A stretch of DNA of 64,000 nucleotides from Lacinutrix sp. Bg11-31 (GTDB taxonomy: Bacteria > Bacteroidota > Bacteroidia > Flavobacteriales > Flavobacteriaceae), in the NCBI RefSeq assembly GCF_002831665.1, contig NZ_CP025118.1, forward strand, positions 2,046,001 through 2,110,000, read 5' to 3'. A program made the translations under genes and the position numbers. A model generated the notes under the pieces. The model was given only the letters and a program-made list of their open reading frames with translations. It did not search any database and was not told the DNA's origin. Shown one piece after another: positions 9,410 to 20,590 of this stretch. Positions within the stretch are counted from its first letter, which is position 1. The number at the start of each line of letters is the position of its first letter.

Positions 9410-9438
9410 TTGTCTTAATAACGTTAAGGGCATATTTG
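9410..9438 (+). promoter_or_regulatory. Putative promoter of the M4 peptidase gene
   Basis: TTG at 9410, an 18-base spacer and CATATTTG at 9431 match the flavobacterial promoter TTG-N17-23-TAnnTTTG in all but one base. It would give a leader of about 85 bases. Confidence 0.5.
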
Positions 9439-9529
9439 TCCATTTGCCAAAAACTCAAGTTTTAGCTTAACCAAGATTTAATCCTAATAGTTAGGGTTTT
9501 AAACTTTTAACTAATTAACAATTGTAATT

Positions 9530-12500
9530 ATGAAACAAATTTTACTTCTTGCATGCTGTGTCCTTTTTTCTGGATTTTTATCAGCTCAGCAAAAACAACA
9601 AAACCTTGAAAACAGTCTAAAAACAGACACAAAAATTGAGTCGTACTTAATGAACCAAGAACGACAAACACCTTCAAGTATTAAAATTAAACCCAATTAC
9701 AGTTTAACTATTGAAAACTTACCAGGTTTTCTAAAAAACACACTTCAAATTAACAATGATGCTTTTCAATTTAAAATTACAGATGTATCAAAATCTAAAA
9801 TTGGATCTGAAATCATTACATTTTCTGCTACATATAATGATGTAAACATAGCACATGCTAGATACAAAGCTTTTGTAAAAGAAGGCGAAGTTAAGTTTGT
9901 AACATTAGAGCATTATAATATAGAGCAGAGCATGAATGCTCCTGTTACCTTATCTAAAGAGCATGCTAGAAATAAAGCAACGCAACACGTAGGCGCAGAT
10001 AAATATGTATGGGATGTTATTACAGAACAAATGGCAAAAACATTCGATGCAAACGCATTAAGTAGTCTTGAAGCTAGTTATGTAGAACATTTTCCTGTAG
10101 GTGAATTAGTATATGTTAACGATTACTCATCATATAAAGCTAAATTAAAATTAGCATATAAATTTAATATTTATGCTTCAGAACCTGTTTATAGAGCAAA
10201 CGTTTTTGTAGATGCGCAATCAGGAAAAATATTATTAGCTGATGCCGTTATTAAGCATGCTAACGAAATTAATGAGAAAAGAGATGAAGCTAAAAAAGTA
10301 GTTTCTTACGCTCCTTATTTTGTACAAGCAAGTGGTGACACAAGATTTGCTGGAAATAGAACTTTTGAAACTACGTTATCAACATTTACAAGCGATGCTC
10401 CTTTAGGAGGAAGTGTAACAGCATATTCTTTAGATGGAACAATAAATTTATCATCTTATGGTGTTGTTGATGATCCAGCAACTCCAGCAGACGAATCTTT
10501 AGTATTAAACGAAACAAGATCTTATGATGGTGTTGGTGGCGCTCCAGTTAATGTTAATGGTATTCCCTCTTATTCAATTTATGATGGTTACTCAAGATCA
10601 GCAGAAGCACAAACGGTTGCAGAAATTTCAGACAATAATTGGTCATCTGCAGAGCATTTAAGAAATGATTTTAGTCTAAGTTATCCAACTCATAATGAAA
10701 AAAAGAATGATGATGTTGCATTAGATGCACATTGGGGAGCAGAAATTGTGGTAAGATATTGGGCAGAAAAGCACGGTAGAAGTAGTCATGATAATAAAGG
10801 AACTAAAATTCTTAATTATGTGCATTTTGGTGATGCTTATGATAATGCTTTTTGGAACGGAACAGCTATGACTTATGGAGATGGAAGTTACCAAGGTGGA
10901 GGAAACCCAAATGGTTCTTTTTTACCATTAACATCTTTAGATGTTTGTGGACATGAAATTGGACATGGAGTGTGTTCTGCAACTGCAGATCTTGTTTACG
11001 CAAGAGAATCTGGAGCTATGAACGAAGGTTTCTCTGATATCTGGGCAGCAGCCGTAGAAAATTATGTTATTCAAATTGGTGGTACTGTACCTCCATACGA
11101 TCCTTGGGGAATTGGAGAACAGATTGATGAAAGAGACGGAGGTTTAGCACCTGGATCTGCAGATTCAAGAGCGTTACGTTGGATGGATGATCCAAACGCT
11201 GCTGGTAATCCTTCTTGTTATGGTGGATCAGACTGGGCAGAACCAGAATGCGGTGAACCAACACTAGCAAACGATCAATGTGGTGTACACAACAATAGTG
11301 GTGTACTTAACAAATGGTTTTATTTATTAGTTACAGGTTCTGGACAAACATTATCTCCAGGAAAAGACAAAGCTGTTGTAGACCCATCTACACAAGATGG
11401 AGTTGATAATCCAGGAGGAGAGGCCTATTCTGTAACAGGTCTTGGTTATGCAATTGCAGAACAAATTACATTTCAAGCAGAATTGCTATTAACTCCAAAC
11501 GCTAAGTTTGAAGAAATGAGAAAAGCAACATTACTAATTGCAGAAATGAATTATACTTCTGCAGAAGTAGAACAAGTAACAAATGCTTGGCACGCTGTAT
11601 GTGTTGGAGAAAAGTATGTAACTCCAGATGCAAATGTTTTATTATACGAAGCATCTAGTGCTAGTTTAGTAAACGAAGCAACTACAACAAATGGATGTAA
11701 TGAGGTTAAAACCATTACTGTATCTATAACTGCTGCTACTGTAACAACAGCGCAAACTGCTAATTTTACATTTAGTGACTCTACCGCTTCTTTAGGTGAA
11801 GATTTTGATATTTCTCCTTCTAGTTTAACATTCCCAGTTTCAGCAACTTCTAATACACAACAAGTTACAGTTACTATTTATAATGATGCAATAATTGAAG
11901 GAACCGAAAAAATTCAAATGGACTTCCCTAATGATACAGGTATAAGAAAACATACAATCACAATTATGGACGATGATTATGTACCAATTGTAGGATCTGG
12001 AACTGTAGAACTTCTAAACGAAACGTTTGATGTGTCAACTACACCAACTGGATGGTTTGTAAATTCTGAATTTGATGCCAATACATGGTTATTTAATGGT
12101 ACTGGACCAACTTCAACAGGAAGAGCTTATGTGGTTCCAAATCTATCTAATACACCAGAACCAACTTATGATGGTACAGTTTTTAGTAGTATACATTTAA
12201 TAAGTAAACCTGTAGATGCTCGTGGTATCTCTAATGTAACTGTTAAGTTTGATTATGAAGCTGGTGGTGAAAATGACCAAACTGCATTATTTGATTGGGG
12301 AGAATTTATGTACTCGTTTGATGGAGCAACTTATGAATCTGTTGAAAAGTTTGCTACAGATGGATCACCAGGAGGACTTGGGCCAAACAAAGTTGGAACA
12401 TTTAATATGGTAATGCCTGCTTTAGATAATAAAGCGTTTACTTTAATTTGGAGATGGTATAATGACTCTATAGCAGCAGGACCTTATAGTTTCTCTATTG

Positions 12501-13252
12501 ATAATATTTTAGTAACTGGTCAAGCTGCAGCTGTAGAAGGCGATTTAGCTAATTCAGATAGTGAAACTGTAAAAACAGGTAATCAAATCTATTTTATTAG
12601 TGATCAAGACGGTGGAGTCTTAGGTATTATAGAAAATGCTTCTGTAGATTTAGGTTGTGTAACACTTAATGTAGAAGAAGTTGGAATTACTGCTTCGTAT
12701 AGCAATATAACTGGAAAGCACTCTGGTAAAGTATTTAAAATTGAAGCAGATGGTGCAAATGCTAGTACAGCAACTTACGATGTAACTTTATATTTTACAG
12801 ATGCTGAACTAACAGGCTTTACAGATCCTGGTGCTTTAAAAATAATTAAAGTAAGTGGAGCTATTGATGATGCATCAGATGGATCTGGAAATTATATAAT
12901 TGCAGGTTCTCTTTTAGAAACAAATGCGGCTCAACAATACAGAACATACAAAGCTAACTTTACTGGATTTAGCACATTTGCTTTACATGAGCCAAACACG
13001 TTATCTAATACAGAGTTTGAAACTTCAGAATTTCAAATTTACCCAACTTTGATATCTAACAACGAAAACATTACCGTAAAGAGTGTTGCTAACCTTATTG
13101 AAACAACTTCAATATATTCAATTACAGGCGCATTAATTCACACAGAGAAAGTTAACACAAATAATGCAAGTGTTTCTACAGTTAATTTAGCTGCTGGAAT
13201 GTACTTTTTAGTGATTAACAAAAACAATACATTCAAGTTTATTATTAAGTAG
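9530..13252 (+). CDS. Secreted M4 (thermolysin-like) metallopeptidase with T9SS sorting domain
   Basis: This 1240-residue extracellular protease has a signal peptide at about 1-19. An FTP/PepSY-type propeptide follows at about 60-240, likely an inhibitor and chaperone removed on maturation. The M4 catalytic core has zinc ligands in HEIGH (475-479) and in NEGFSD (Glu499), 20 residues after the second His as in thermolysin. The transition-state histidine lies in VHNNSGVLNKWFYL (His587). A Calx-beta-like domain (about 720-805, ending IMDDD) and a jelly-roll region (about 820-1000) follow. The T9SS sorting domain is at about 1165-1240. Its family is M4 rather than M36, because the glutamate ligand sits in NEGFSD. 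Confidence 0.9.
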   Translation: MKQILLLACCVLFSGFLSAQQKQQNLENSLKTDTKIESYLMNQERQTPSSIKIKPNYSLTIENLPGFLKNTLQINNDAFQFKITDVSKSKIGSEIITFSATYNDVNIAHARYKAFVKEGEVKFVTLEHYNIEQSMNAPVTLSKEHARNKATQHVGADKYVWDVITEQMAKTFDANALSSLEASYVEHFPVGELVYVNDYSSYKAKLKLAYKFNIYASEPVYRANVFVDAQSGKILLADAVIKHANEINEKRDEAKKVVSYAPYFVQASGDTRFAGNRTFETTLSTFTSDAPLGGSVTAYSLDGTINLSSYGVVDDPATPADESLVLNETRSYDGVGGAPVNVNGIPSYSIYDGYSRSAEAQTVAEISDNNWSSAEHLRNDFSLSYPTHNEKKNDDVALDAHWGAEIVVRYWAEKHGRSSHDNKGTKILNYVHFGDAYDNAFWNGTAMTYGDGSYQGGGNPNGSFLPLTSLDVCGHEIGHGVCSATADLVYARESGAMNEGFSDIWAAAVENYVIQIGGTVPPYDPWGIGEQIDERDGGLAPGSADSRALRWMDDPNAAGNPSCYGGSDWAEPECGEPTLANDQCGVHNNSGVLNKWFYLLVTGSGQTLSPGKDKAVVDPSTQDGVDNPGGEAYSVTGLGYAIAEQITFQAELLLTPNAKFEEMRKATLLIAEMNYTSAEVEQVTNAWHAVCVGEKYVTPDANVLLYEASSASLVNEATTTNGCNEVKTITVSITAATVTTAQTANFTFSDSTASLGEDFDISPSSLTFPVSATSNTQQVTVTIYNDAIIEGTEKIQMDFPNDTGIRKHTITIMDDDYVPIVGSGTVELLNETFDVSTTPTGWFVNSEFDANTWLFNGTGPTSTGRAYVVPNLSNTPEPTYDGTVFSSIHLISKPVDARGISNVTVKFDYEAGGENDQTALFDWGEFMYSFDGATYESVEKFATDGSPGGLGPNKVGTFNMVMPALDNKAFTLIWRWYNDSIAAGPYSFSIDNILVTGQAAAVEGDLANSDSETVKTGNQIYFISDQDGGVLGIIENASVDLGCVTLNVEEVGITASYSNITGKHSGKVFKIEADGANASTATYDVTLYFTDAELTGFTDPGALKIIKVSGAIDDASDGSGNYIIAGSLLETNAAQQYRTYKANFTGFSTFALHEPNTLSNTEFETSEFQIYPTLISNNENITVKSVANLIETTSIYSITGALIHTEKVNTNNASVSTVNLAAGMYFLVINKNNTFKFIIK

Positions 13253-13266
13253 TTTAAGTAAACTTT

Positions 13267-13300
13267 AAAGCCTGGTGGTGCCATACTATCGGGCTTTTTA
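13267..13300 (+). terminator. Terminator-like hairpin after the M4 peptidase gene
   Basis: AAAGCC and GGCTTT flank 19 bases and are followed by T residues. The stem is short and the loop large, so termination may be partial, leaving read-through into the next peptidase gene. Confidence 0.55.
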
Positions 13301-13324
13301 ATATTCTAATCAAAACTAATTATT

Positions 13325-16300
13325 ATGAAAAAAATTACATTTATTTTCACAGTAGTTCTTTGCTGTATCATGAGTATTTCATGGTCACAAAATAGAGCAG
13401 CAGATTGGTCTAAAATATCTCAAAAAACAGATATAAAAGACATCAGTTTTAATCAAGATAAAATGCCAACTGCATTTAACTTATATACTGTAAACATTCA
13501 ATCTATTAAAAACAAAATTTATAACGCACCTATTCAAGGACAGTTTTTTGGAAAGTCCTCTCATATTATTAATGTTCCTAACGCAGATGGAGAAGTAGAA
13601 AACTATCGTGTTTTAGATACCGAAATTTTACATCCAAGTTTAGCAACTCAACTTCCAAACATAAAAAGTTATGTTGGTCGCTCTATAGAAAATCCAGGAA
13701 CTTTTATTCGTTTTAGTGTTTCTCAAGCTGGCTTTCATGGTCAAATTTTTGAGCCAGGAAAATCGACATATTTTATTGACCCTTACACTCAAGACAAGTC
13801 TATATATATAACATACAAGCGTGATGATTTGGTGAATACTTCAGGAGATGTTTTTTCTTGTGAAACAGATAATACTATGTATAAAAAAGCCATGCAAACT
13901 CCTCCAAAAGAAGTTTTTAGAGCTACAGACGACAGTAAAGTAAGGCGTTACGAATTAGCAATGTCTTGTACTGGTGAGTATGGTGCATTATTTATTGGAA
14001 GTGCAACTACAGATTTTGATAAAAAATCTAATATCATGGCGCAAATGGTAATTACCATGACGCGTGTTAATGGTATTTATGAAAAGGAAATGGGAATTAC
14101 ATATCAATTTGTACCTAACAATTTTGATATCATGTATTATGATGCCGCAACAGATCCATGGGATGGTGAATACAACGACAAAACACAGGAAGTAATTGAT
14201 GGAGATGCTGCTGGTTTCCCAGGTATTGGTGATGCTAATTATGATATTGGGCACAATTTTAATACAGATGGTGGAGGAAATGCTGGCTGTATAGGTTGTA
14301 TTTGTAATTCTGGAAATAAAGGAAGTGGAATGACAGGTAGATCAAATCCAACAGGAGATTCTTTTGATGTTGATTATGTTGCGCATGAAATTGGTCACCA
14401 AATGGGTGGTTACCATACACATAATGGTACTACAACATGCTTAAAAAGTGGTAACAATACAGAAGTAGAACCTGGTAGTGGTTCTACAATTATGGGTTAT
14501 GCTGGAATATGTACTGGCCAAAATGTACAAGATAATTCTGACGATTATTTTAATTATGTAAACATTAGAGACATAAGCGCAAACATTCAAGGTGGTGTTA
14601 GTTCTACTTGTTTTGATGAAATAATAGTAACAAACTTACCTCCAGCAGCAAATGCCGGAGCCAATTTTACTATACCTATTGGAACAGCATTTGAACTTAC
14701 AGGAACTGGTTCAGATCCAGATACAGCTACTAATGGAGATGTAATTACATACACTTGGGAACAAAATGATAATGAAGATATGCAATCTCCTCTACAACCA
14801 GCTCCTACAGCAACTGCCGGTCCAATGTTTAGATCTAGAAGAGGAACAACTGCGCCTAACAGGTACTTTCCTCAATTAAGTGATGTTTTAGGAAATAATC
14901 TTATGCCAACTTGGGAAGTAATTCCTCAAGTACAACGTGCTTTCGAGTTTGCTTTAACAGTAAGAGATAACGTTATTTATGGAGGACAAACAGCAGATGA
15001 TTTAATGACTGTTAATACAGACATGACTTCTGGACCTTTTGTAGTATCTAGTCAAAATTCAAATACTACTTGGATTCAAGGTACTACAGAAACCATTACT
15101 TGGGATGTAGCTAATACAACAAACATACTTACAGTAAATGCTCAATTAGTAAACATTACTTTCTCAGCATTAGGAGATTTTACAGATACTGTAATATTAG
15201 CCAATAGTGTATTAAATAATGGAACTGCAGATATAACTGTTCCTCCAACCACTACAACTACTGGTCGTTTAATGGTAAAAGCTGCAGATAATATTTTCTT
15301 AGATGTTAATGATGCAATAATTACTATTGAAGAAGTAACTACACCTACGTTCTTTTTAACAGCTTTAGATATTACTAAAATAGAATGTAATAATACAAAT
15401 TCTACATCTTATGGTTTTGAATATACACCATCTACAGGATTTTTAGAAACTGTTATGTTTACAGCAACTGGCCTACCAACAGGAGCTAATGCAGCTTTTT
15501 CTCCTGCTACTGCTAATAATACACAAGAAACGATTACTATGACTGTTACTGGTTATTCTGGTGCAACTGCCCAAGATTATACAATAGTTGCAGATGGTAC
15601 ATCTACAACTATTACTAGAAATCAAAATGTTAATTTAACTTTGAAACCTAGTGCATATCCAACACCCACTCTTAGTAGTCCTGCAGATTCCAGTACTAAT
15701 CAATCTACTTATCCAAATTATACATGGAGCGAAGATACTAGTGGTACTTCTGAAGTCTATGATATTGAAATAGCTAGCAACTCAGGCTTTAGTACTATTA
15801 TTGAAACTGGCTCTACAACTAGTAACTCGTATACACAATCTACAGCTCTAAGTGAAGCTACTACTTACTATTGGAGAGTAAGACCTAAAAGCAATTGTGC
15901 TGAAGGTACATTTACATCAGGATATAGTTTTATAACTGGTTCGACTGAGTGTTTAACTGCGAATAGTACAGCACCAACACCAATTGTTTCTACACAAACT
16001 TTAAATAGTACGATAACTATTGGAAATGACATTCCTTTATCAGACATTAATATTAGTGTAAACATTACGCATCCTTTTATTGGAGATGTTGTTTTAGAAT
16101 TAATTAGTCCTCAAGGTACTTCTGTAGCTTTGATAGCAACGCAATGTGAAGGAAACCCAGACATGATTGCAACTTTTGATGATGCAGGCTCTGCTTCTAT
16201 TACTTGTTCTACAACTAGTCCTGCTATTTCTGGAACCTTACAACCTGTGCAACCTCTTTCTGCTTTTAATGGAGAAAGTAGTTTTGGTGATTGGAAATTA

Positions 16301-16639
16301 AATGTTACAGATACAGGTATTGGTGATGATGGTGTTTTAAATTCCTGGAGTATAACCTATTGTGGTGTTCAAACCTCTACATTAGGTGTTACTGAATTTG
16401 ATAGTAACTTAATAAAAATGTATCCTAATCCAGCATCAACAGAATTGACTATCAATTTTAGTTCAATCAATGAATTAGATGTTACATTATTCGATTTATT
16501 AGGAAGACAAGTGTTATCAAAAAACTTGGTAAAAAATGACAATAGAATTAACGTTTCAAATTTAGCATCAGGAACTTACATTGTTCAAATGTTAGTAGCT
16601 GGTAAAAATAAAGTTATAAAGAAGTTGATTATAGATTGA
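13325..16639 (+). CDS. Secreted reprolysin-like (metzincin) metallopeptidase with P-domain and T9SS sorting domain
   Basis: This is a 1104-residue extracellular protease. It has a signal peptide (about 1-21, ending SWSQ), an N-terminal propeptide, and a metzincin catalytic domain with HEIGHQMGGYH at 354-364, the full HExxHxxGxxH zinc site. STIMGYAGIC about 35 residues later supplies the Met-turn. A PKD/Ig-like part (NAGANFTIPIGT), further beta modules and a proprotein-convertase P-domain (about 890-1015, with THPFIGDVVLELISPQG) follow. The T9SS sorting domain (MYPNPASTELTI to KKLIID) ends the protein. It starts 72 bases after the M4 gene, and the two may be partly co-transcribed. Confidence 0.9.
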   Translation: MKKITFIFTVVLCCIMSISWSQNRAADWSKISQKTDIKDISFNQDKMPTAFNLYTVNIQSIKNKIYNAPIQGQFFGKSSHIINVPNADGEVENYRVLDTEILHPSLATQLPNIKSYVGRSIENPGTFIRFSVSQAGFHGQIFEPGKSTYFIDPYTQDKSIYITYKRDDLVNTSGDVFSCETDNTMYKKAMQTPPKEVFRATDDSKVRRYELAMSCTGEYGALFIGSATTDFDKKSNIMAQMVITMTRVNGIYEKEMGITYQFVPNNFDIMYYDAATDPWDGEYNDKTQEVIDGDAAGFPGIGDANYDIGHNFNTDGGGNAGCIGCICNSGNKGSGMTGRSNPTGDSFDVDYVAHEIGHQMGGYHTHNGTTTCLKSGNNTEVEPGSGSTIMGYAGICTGQNVQDNSDDYFNYVNIRDISANIQGGVSSTCFDEIIVTNLPPAANAGANFTIPIGTAFELTGTGSDPDTATNGDVITYTWEQNDNEDMQSPLQPAPTATAGPMFRSRRGTTAPNRYFPQLSDVLGNNLMPTWEVIPQVQRAFEFALTVRDNVIYGGQTADDLMTVNTDMTSGPFVVSSQNSNTTWIQGTTETITWDVANTTNILTVNAQLVNITFSALGDFTDTVILANSVLNNGTADITVPPTTTTTGRLMVKAADNIFLDVNDAIITIEEVTTPTFFLTALDITKIECNNTNSTSYGFEYTPSTGFLETVMFTATGLPTGANAAFSPATANNTQETITMTVTGYSGATAQDYTIVADGTSTTITRNQNVNLTLKPSAYPTPTLSSPADSSTNQSTYPNYTWSEDTSGTSEVYDIEIASNSGFSTIIETGSTTSNSYTQSTALSEATTYYWRVRPKSNCAEGTFTSGYSFITGSTECLTANSTAPTPIVSTQTLNSTITIGNDIPLSDINISVNITHPFIGDVVLELISPQGTSVALIATQCEGNPDMIATFDDAGSASITCSTTSPAISGTLQPVQPLSAFNGESSFGDWKLNVTDTGIGDDGVLNSWSITYCGVQTSTLGVTEFDSNLIKMYPNPASTELTINFSSINELDVTLFDLLGRQVLSKNLVKNDNRINVSNLASGTYIVQMLVAGKNKVIKKLIID

Positions 16640-16662
16640 GAGACTCTATAATTGATAGTGAG

Positions 16663-16695
16663 AAAAATGCGTCGCAATTGTGACGCATTTTTTGT
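16663..16695 (+). terminator. Bidirectional intrinsic terminator
   Basis: aaaaatgcgtc and gacgcattttt form an 11-bp stem over an 8-base loop, with T runs on both strands. It lies between the convergent metzincin and amidinotransferase-fold genes and can serve both. Confidence 0.88.
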
Positions 16696-16702
16696 TTTTA
16701 TA

Positions 16703-17617
16703 CTAATCTCTAATCAATGGCATAGTACTACATCTAAGTAAACCTTCTTGTTTAGAAATTTCAGCATAAGGCACTTCTTCTACCGTAAAACCATTGTCGC
16801 GTAGCCAAGTATTTAATCTTGTAAAGTTTTTTTCAGAAATAATAACATCTTCAGAAATTGAAAATATATTACTATTCATGTTATACATTTCCTCTTTAGA
16901 GATAATGAAACAATTTTCTTTTCCGAAGTAATTTAAAAGCCATTCATATTCTTCTTCTTCAAGAAATCCTTCTTTGTGTAAAATCGCTTTATTTGTTCCA
17001 ATAGGTTGAAAACAACAGTCTAAATGCAAAGCGTTATCTCTTGGATTGGTTTGCGATTTTCTTAAATTAAAAGACTTTACCTTTTTATTAGGAAAGGTTT
17101 TTTCTAGAAATTCTACACCTTGTACATTTGTACGCGCAACAATACAATCGGAATATTCGTCTTCTCTATATGTACCAACAAAAATATAATCATTCCAAGG
17201 CATAACGTCACCACCTTCTATATGTACTTCTTCTGGTGGACGAATAACCTTCTCTGCACTTACTTGATCTATTATGTATTGAATAGCATCTAGCTCATTC
17301 TCGCGATCTGGCAATATATTTGCCTTTACAAAGACGTCATCTATAACAAAAGCTATATCTCTAGCAAAAATTTGATTGCAATCTTCTATTAATTCTGGTC
17401 TATAAACTTTAACGTCGTACTTCTTAAAAATAGTAGCGACTGCTTCCATTTCTTTAACCATATCAGCTTCTACAGGATAGGTTCCTGCTTTAATATGTAC
17501 CGCAGATTTTGGATCGTAAGCTTCACCCAAACTAGGTGTTGGACCATTACTTTTTGCTGTACCTAAAACAACTGCTCTAAGGCGTGATGTTTCATTTTTA
17601 ACATTGAGTTTTAACAT
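16703..17617 (-). CDS. Amidinotransferase-fold hydrolase (DDAH / arginine-deiminase-like)
   Basis: This 304-residue member of the guanidino-group-modifying superfamily has typical motifs in order: FARDIAF (about 88), HIEGGD (about 133), LHLDCCF with the catalytic His (about 198) and GLLRCSTMPL with the nucleophilic Cys near the C terminus. Such enzymes hydrolyse arginine, methylated arginines, citrulline or related compounds, and the sequence does not fix the substrate. It lies downstream of citrate synthase on the same strand, separated by a terminator-like hairpin. A dimethylarginine dimethylaminohydrolase-type label is the closest; agmatine deiminase is less likely from the motifs and length. 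Confidence 0.8.
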   Translation of the reverse strand: MLKLNVKNETSRLRAVVLGTAKSNGPTPSLGEAYDPKSAVHIKAGTYPVEADMVKEMEAVATIFKKYDVKVYRPELIEDCNQIFARDIAFVIDDVFVKANILPDRENELDAIQYIIDQVSAEKVIRPPEEVHIEGGDVMPWNDYIFVGTYREDEYSDCIVARTNVQGVEFLEKTFPNKKVKSFNLRKSQTNPRDNALHLDCCFQPIGTNKAILHKEGFLEEEEYEWLLNYFGKENCFIISKEEMYNMNSNIFSISEDVIISEKNFTRLNTWLRDNGFTVEEVPYAEISKQEGLLRCSTMPLIRD

Positions 17618-17630
17618 GATGAGAGTATAT

Positions 17631-17661
17631 AAAAAAGCTCCATAATTTCTTATGAAGCTTT
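17631..17661 (-). terminator. Intrinsic terminator after gltA
   Basis: On the minus strand AAAGCT-t-CAT pairs with ATG-g-AGCTTT and is followed by a six-base T run, 20 bases past the gltA stop. It lies only 14 bases before the ATG of the next gene, which may depend on read-through or an overlapping promoter. Confidence 0.75.
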
Positions 17662-17680
17662 GTCTAAAATTTATTAAATA

Positions 17681-18967
17681 TTATCTTTTTTCAACAGACT
17701 TAAAGGCTCTAAGGTTTTCACCAATATAAATTTGCCTTGGACGTCCAATTGGTTCTTTACGCGCTCGCATTTCTTTCCATTGTGCAATCCAACCTGGTAA
17801 ACGACCTAAAGCGAACATTACAGTAAACATTTCTACCGGAATATCCATTGCTCTGTAAATAATACCTGAGTAGAAATCTACATTAGGATAAAGCTTACGT
17901 TTTACAAAATACTCATCGCTTAATGCCTCAGAAGCTAAACCTTTTGCAATATCAAGTACAGGATCTTCAACACCTAAATCTGCTAATACCTCGTCTGCTG
18001 CAACCTTAATAATTTTTGCACGAGGATCGAAGTTTTTATAAACTCTATGTCCAAAGCCCATTAAACGGAAAGGATCTTCTTTATCTTTAGCCTTAGCCAT
18101 AAACTTTTTTGTATCTCCTCCATCTTCTTTAATAGCTTCTAACATTTCTAATACTGCTTGGTTTGCACCACCATGTAGTGGTCCCCAAAGTGCAGAAATA
18201 CCTGAAGATATAGATGCAAATAAACCAGTATGTGCAGAACCTACTATTCTTACAGTAGAAGTAGAACAGTTTTGCTCGTGATCTGCATGTAGAATTAACA
18301 ATTTATCTAGTGCATTTACTAAAATTTCATTTTGCTTGTATTCTTCATTTGGTTTAGAGAACATCATTTTTAAAATGTTTTCTACATAACCTAAAGAACT
18401 GTCTCCATAATTTAATGGCAATCCTTTTTTCTTACGCATAGTCCAAGCGACTAATACTGGAAATTTACCCATTATTTTACAAACAGTCTTGTACATTTCT
18501 TCATCAGAATCTACATCTACAGAAGAAGGATTAAAAGCTGTTAATGCGCTTGTTAAAGACGACAACACTCCCATTGGGTGGGCTGACTTAGGAAAAGCAT
18601 CTATTATTTTTTTAATATCATCGTCTACTACAGATTGTTCTTTAATATCTGCATTAAATTTATCTAATTGCTCTTGAGTTGGTAACTCTCCAAAAATTAA
18701 CAAGTAAGCTACTTCTAAAAAATCTGCCTTCTCTGCTAACTCTTCAATAGAATACCCTCTATATCTTAAGATTCCTTCTTCTCCATTTAGAAAAGTGATA
18801 GCGCTTTCACACGCTCCTGTATTTTTATATCCAGGATCTAAAGTTGTTACACCACCTGTTACAGCTCTTAGTGTTTTAATATCTATTGCAACTTCATTTT
18901 CTGTTCCTACTATTAAAGGAAACTCATGCTTTTTTCCGTCGATTTCTAACGTAGCAGTTTTTGACAT
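17681..18967 (-). CDS. gltA: Citrate synthase
   Basis: It condenses acetyl-CoA and oxaloacetate to citrate at the entry of the TCA cycle. Its 428 residues match the length of the bacterial type II (hexameric) enzymes, including their N-terminal beta domain. Catalytic-region motifs are HADHEQNCSTSTVRIVGSAH, GPLHGGANQAVLEML and MGFGHRVYKNFDPRAK with the second catalytic His. The active-site Asp is in NVDFYSGIIYRAM. It follows enolase on the same strand but has its own upstream region, since a strong terminator lies between them. The ATG at 18967 gives the normal N terminus. Confidence 0.97.
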   Translation of the reverse strand: MSKTATLEIDGKKHEFPLIVGTENEVAIDIKTLRAVTGGVTTLDPGYKNTGACESAITFLNGEEGILRYRGYSIEELAEKADFLEVAYLLIFGELPTQEQLDKFNADIKEQSVVDDDIKKIIDAFPKSAHPMGVLSSLTSALTAFNPSSVDVDSDEEMYKTVCKIMGKFPVLVAWTMRKKKGLPLNYGDSSLGYVENILKMMFSKPNEEYKQNEILVNALDKLLILHADHEQNCSTSTVRIVGSAHTGLFASISSGISALWGPLHGGANQAVLEMLEAIKEDGGDTKKFMAKAKDKEDPFRLMGFGHRVYKNFDPRAKIIKVAADEVLADLGVEDPVLDIAKGLASEALSDEYFVKRKLYPNVDFYSGIIYRAMDIPVEMFTVMFALGRLPGWIAQWKEMRARKEPIGRPRQIYIGENLRAFKSVEKR

Positions 18968-19083
18968 ATTTTTATTGAATTTTTACTTGTTTATGCGGAA
19001 TGCTAATTTACGAAATAAGTAGCGATTTTTAAAACTTCTTTACAATGATTTAACAATTAAGATATTGATAAAAGTTATGGAAT

Positions 19084-19118
19084 AAAAAAAGCCTTTCAGA
19101 GTGTAACTGAAAGGCTTT
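19084..19118 (-). terminator. Intrinsic terminator after eno
   Basis: aaagcctttcag and ctgaaaggcttt form a 12-bp stem over a 7-base loop, with seven T residues on the minus strand. It lies 27 bases past the eno stop. Confidence 0.92.
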
Positions 19119-19144
19119 AAATTATAATTGTATAATAGAGAGGC

Positions 19145-20458
<1,314 letters not shown>

Positions 20459-20545
20459 TTAACCTTTAAATTTACGGTTTAATTTTGTGTCGTATATAGT
20501 ATTTATATTAGAATTGAATAAAAAATTATCTACAACGTTTTAGTA

Positions 20546-20586
20546 AAATAAAATAAGCAACAGAAAATACATTCTATTGCTTATTT
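20546..20586 (-). terminator. Intrinsic terminator after carA
   Basis: aaataagcaa and ttgcttattt form a 10-bp stem 4 bases beyond the carA stop, with a U-rich minus-strand tail. The loop is 16 bases long. Confidence 0.65.
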
Positions 20587-20590
20587 GATA

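Larger units (their letters stand above)
8845..9529. other. 685-base gene-free region upstream of the M4 peptidase
   Basis: No convincing ORF was found on either strand. The region is very AT-rich. It holds a (TC)8 tract at 9213-9228, short inverted repeats near 9049-9064 and 9133-9146, and a weak terminator-like hairpin at 9277-9301. Two strong hairpins lie at 9350-9371 and 9381-9405, followed by a near-consensus promoter. It is the largest gene-free stretch in the window. Confidence 0.7.
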
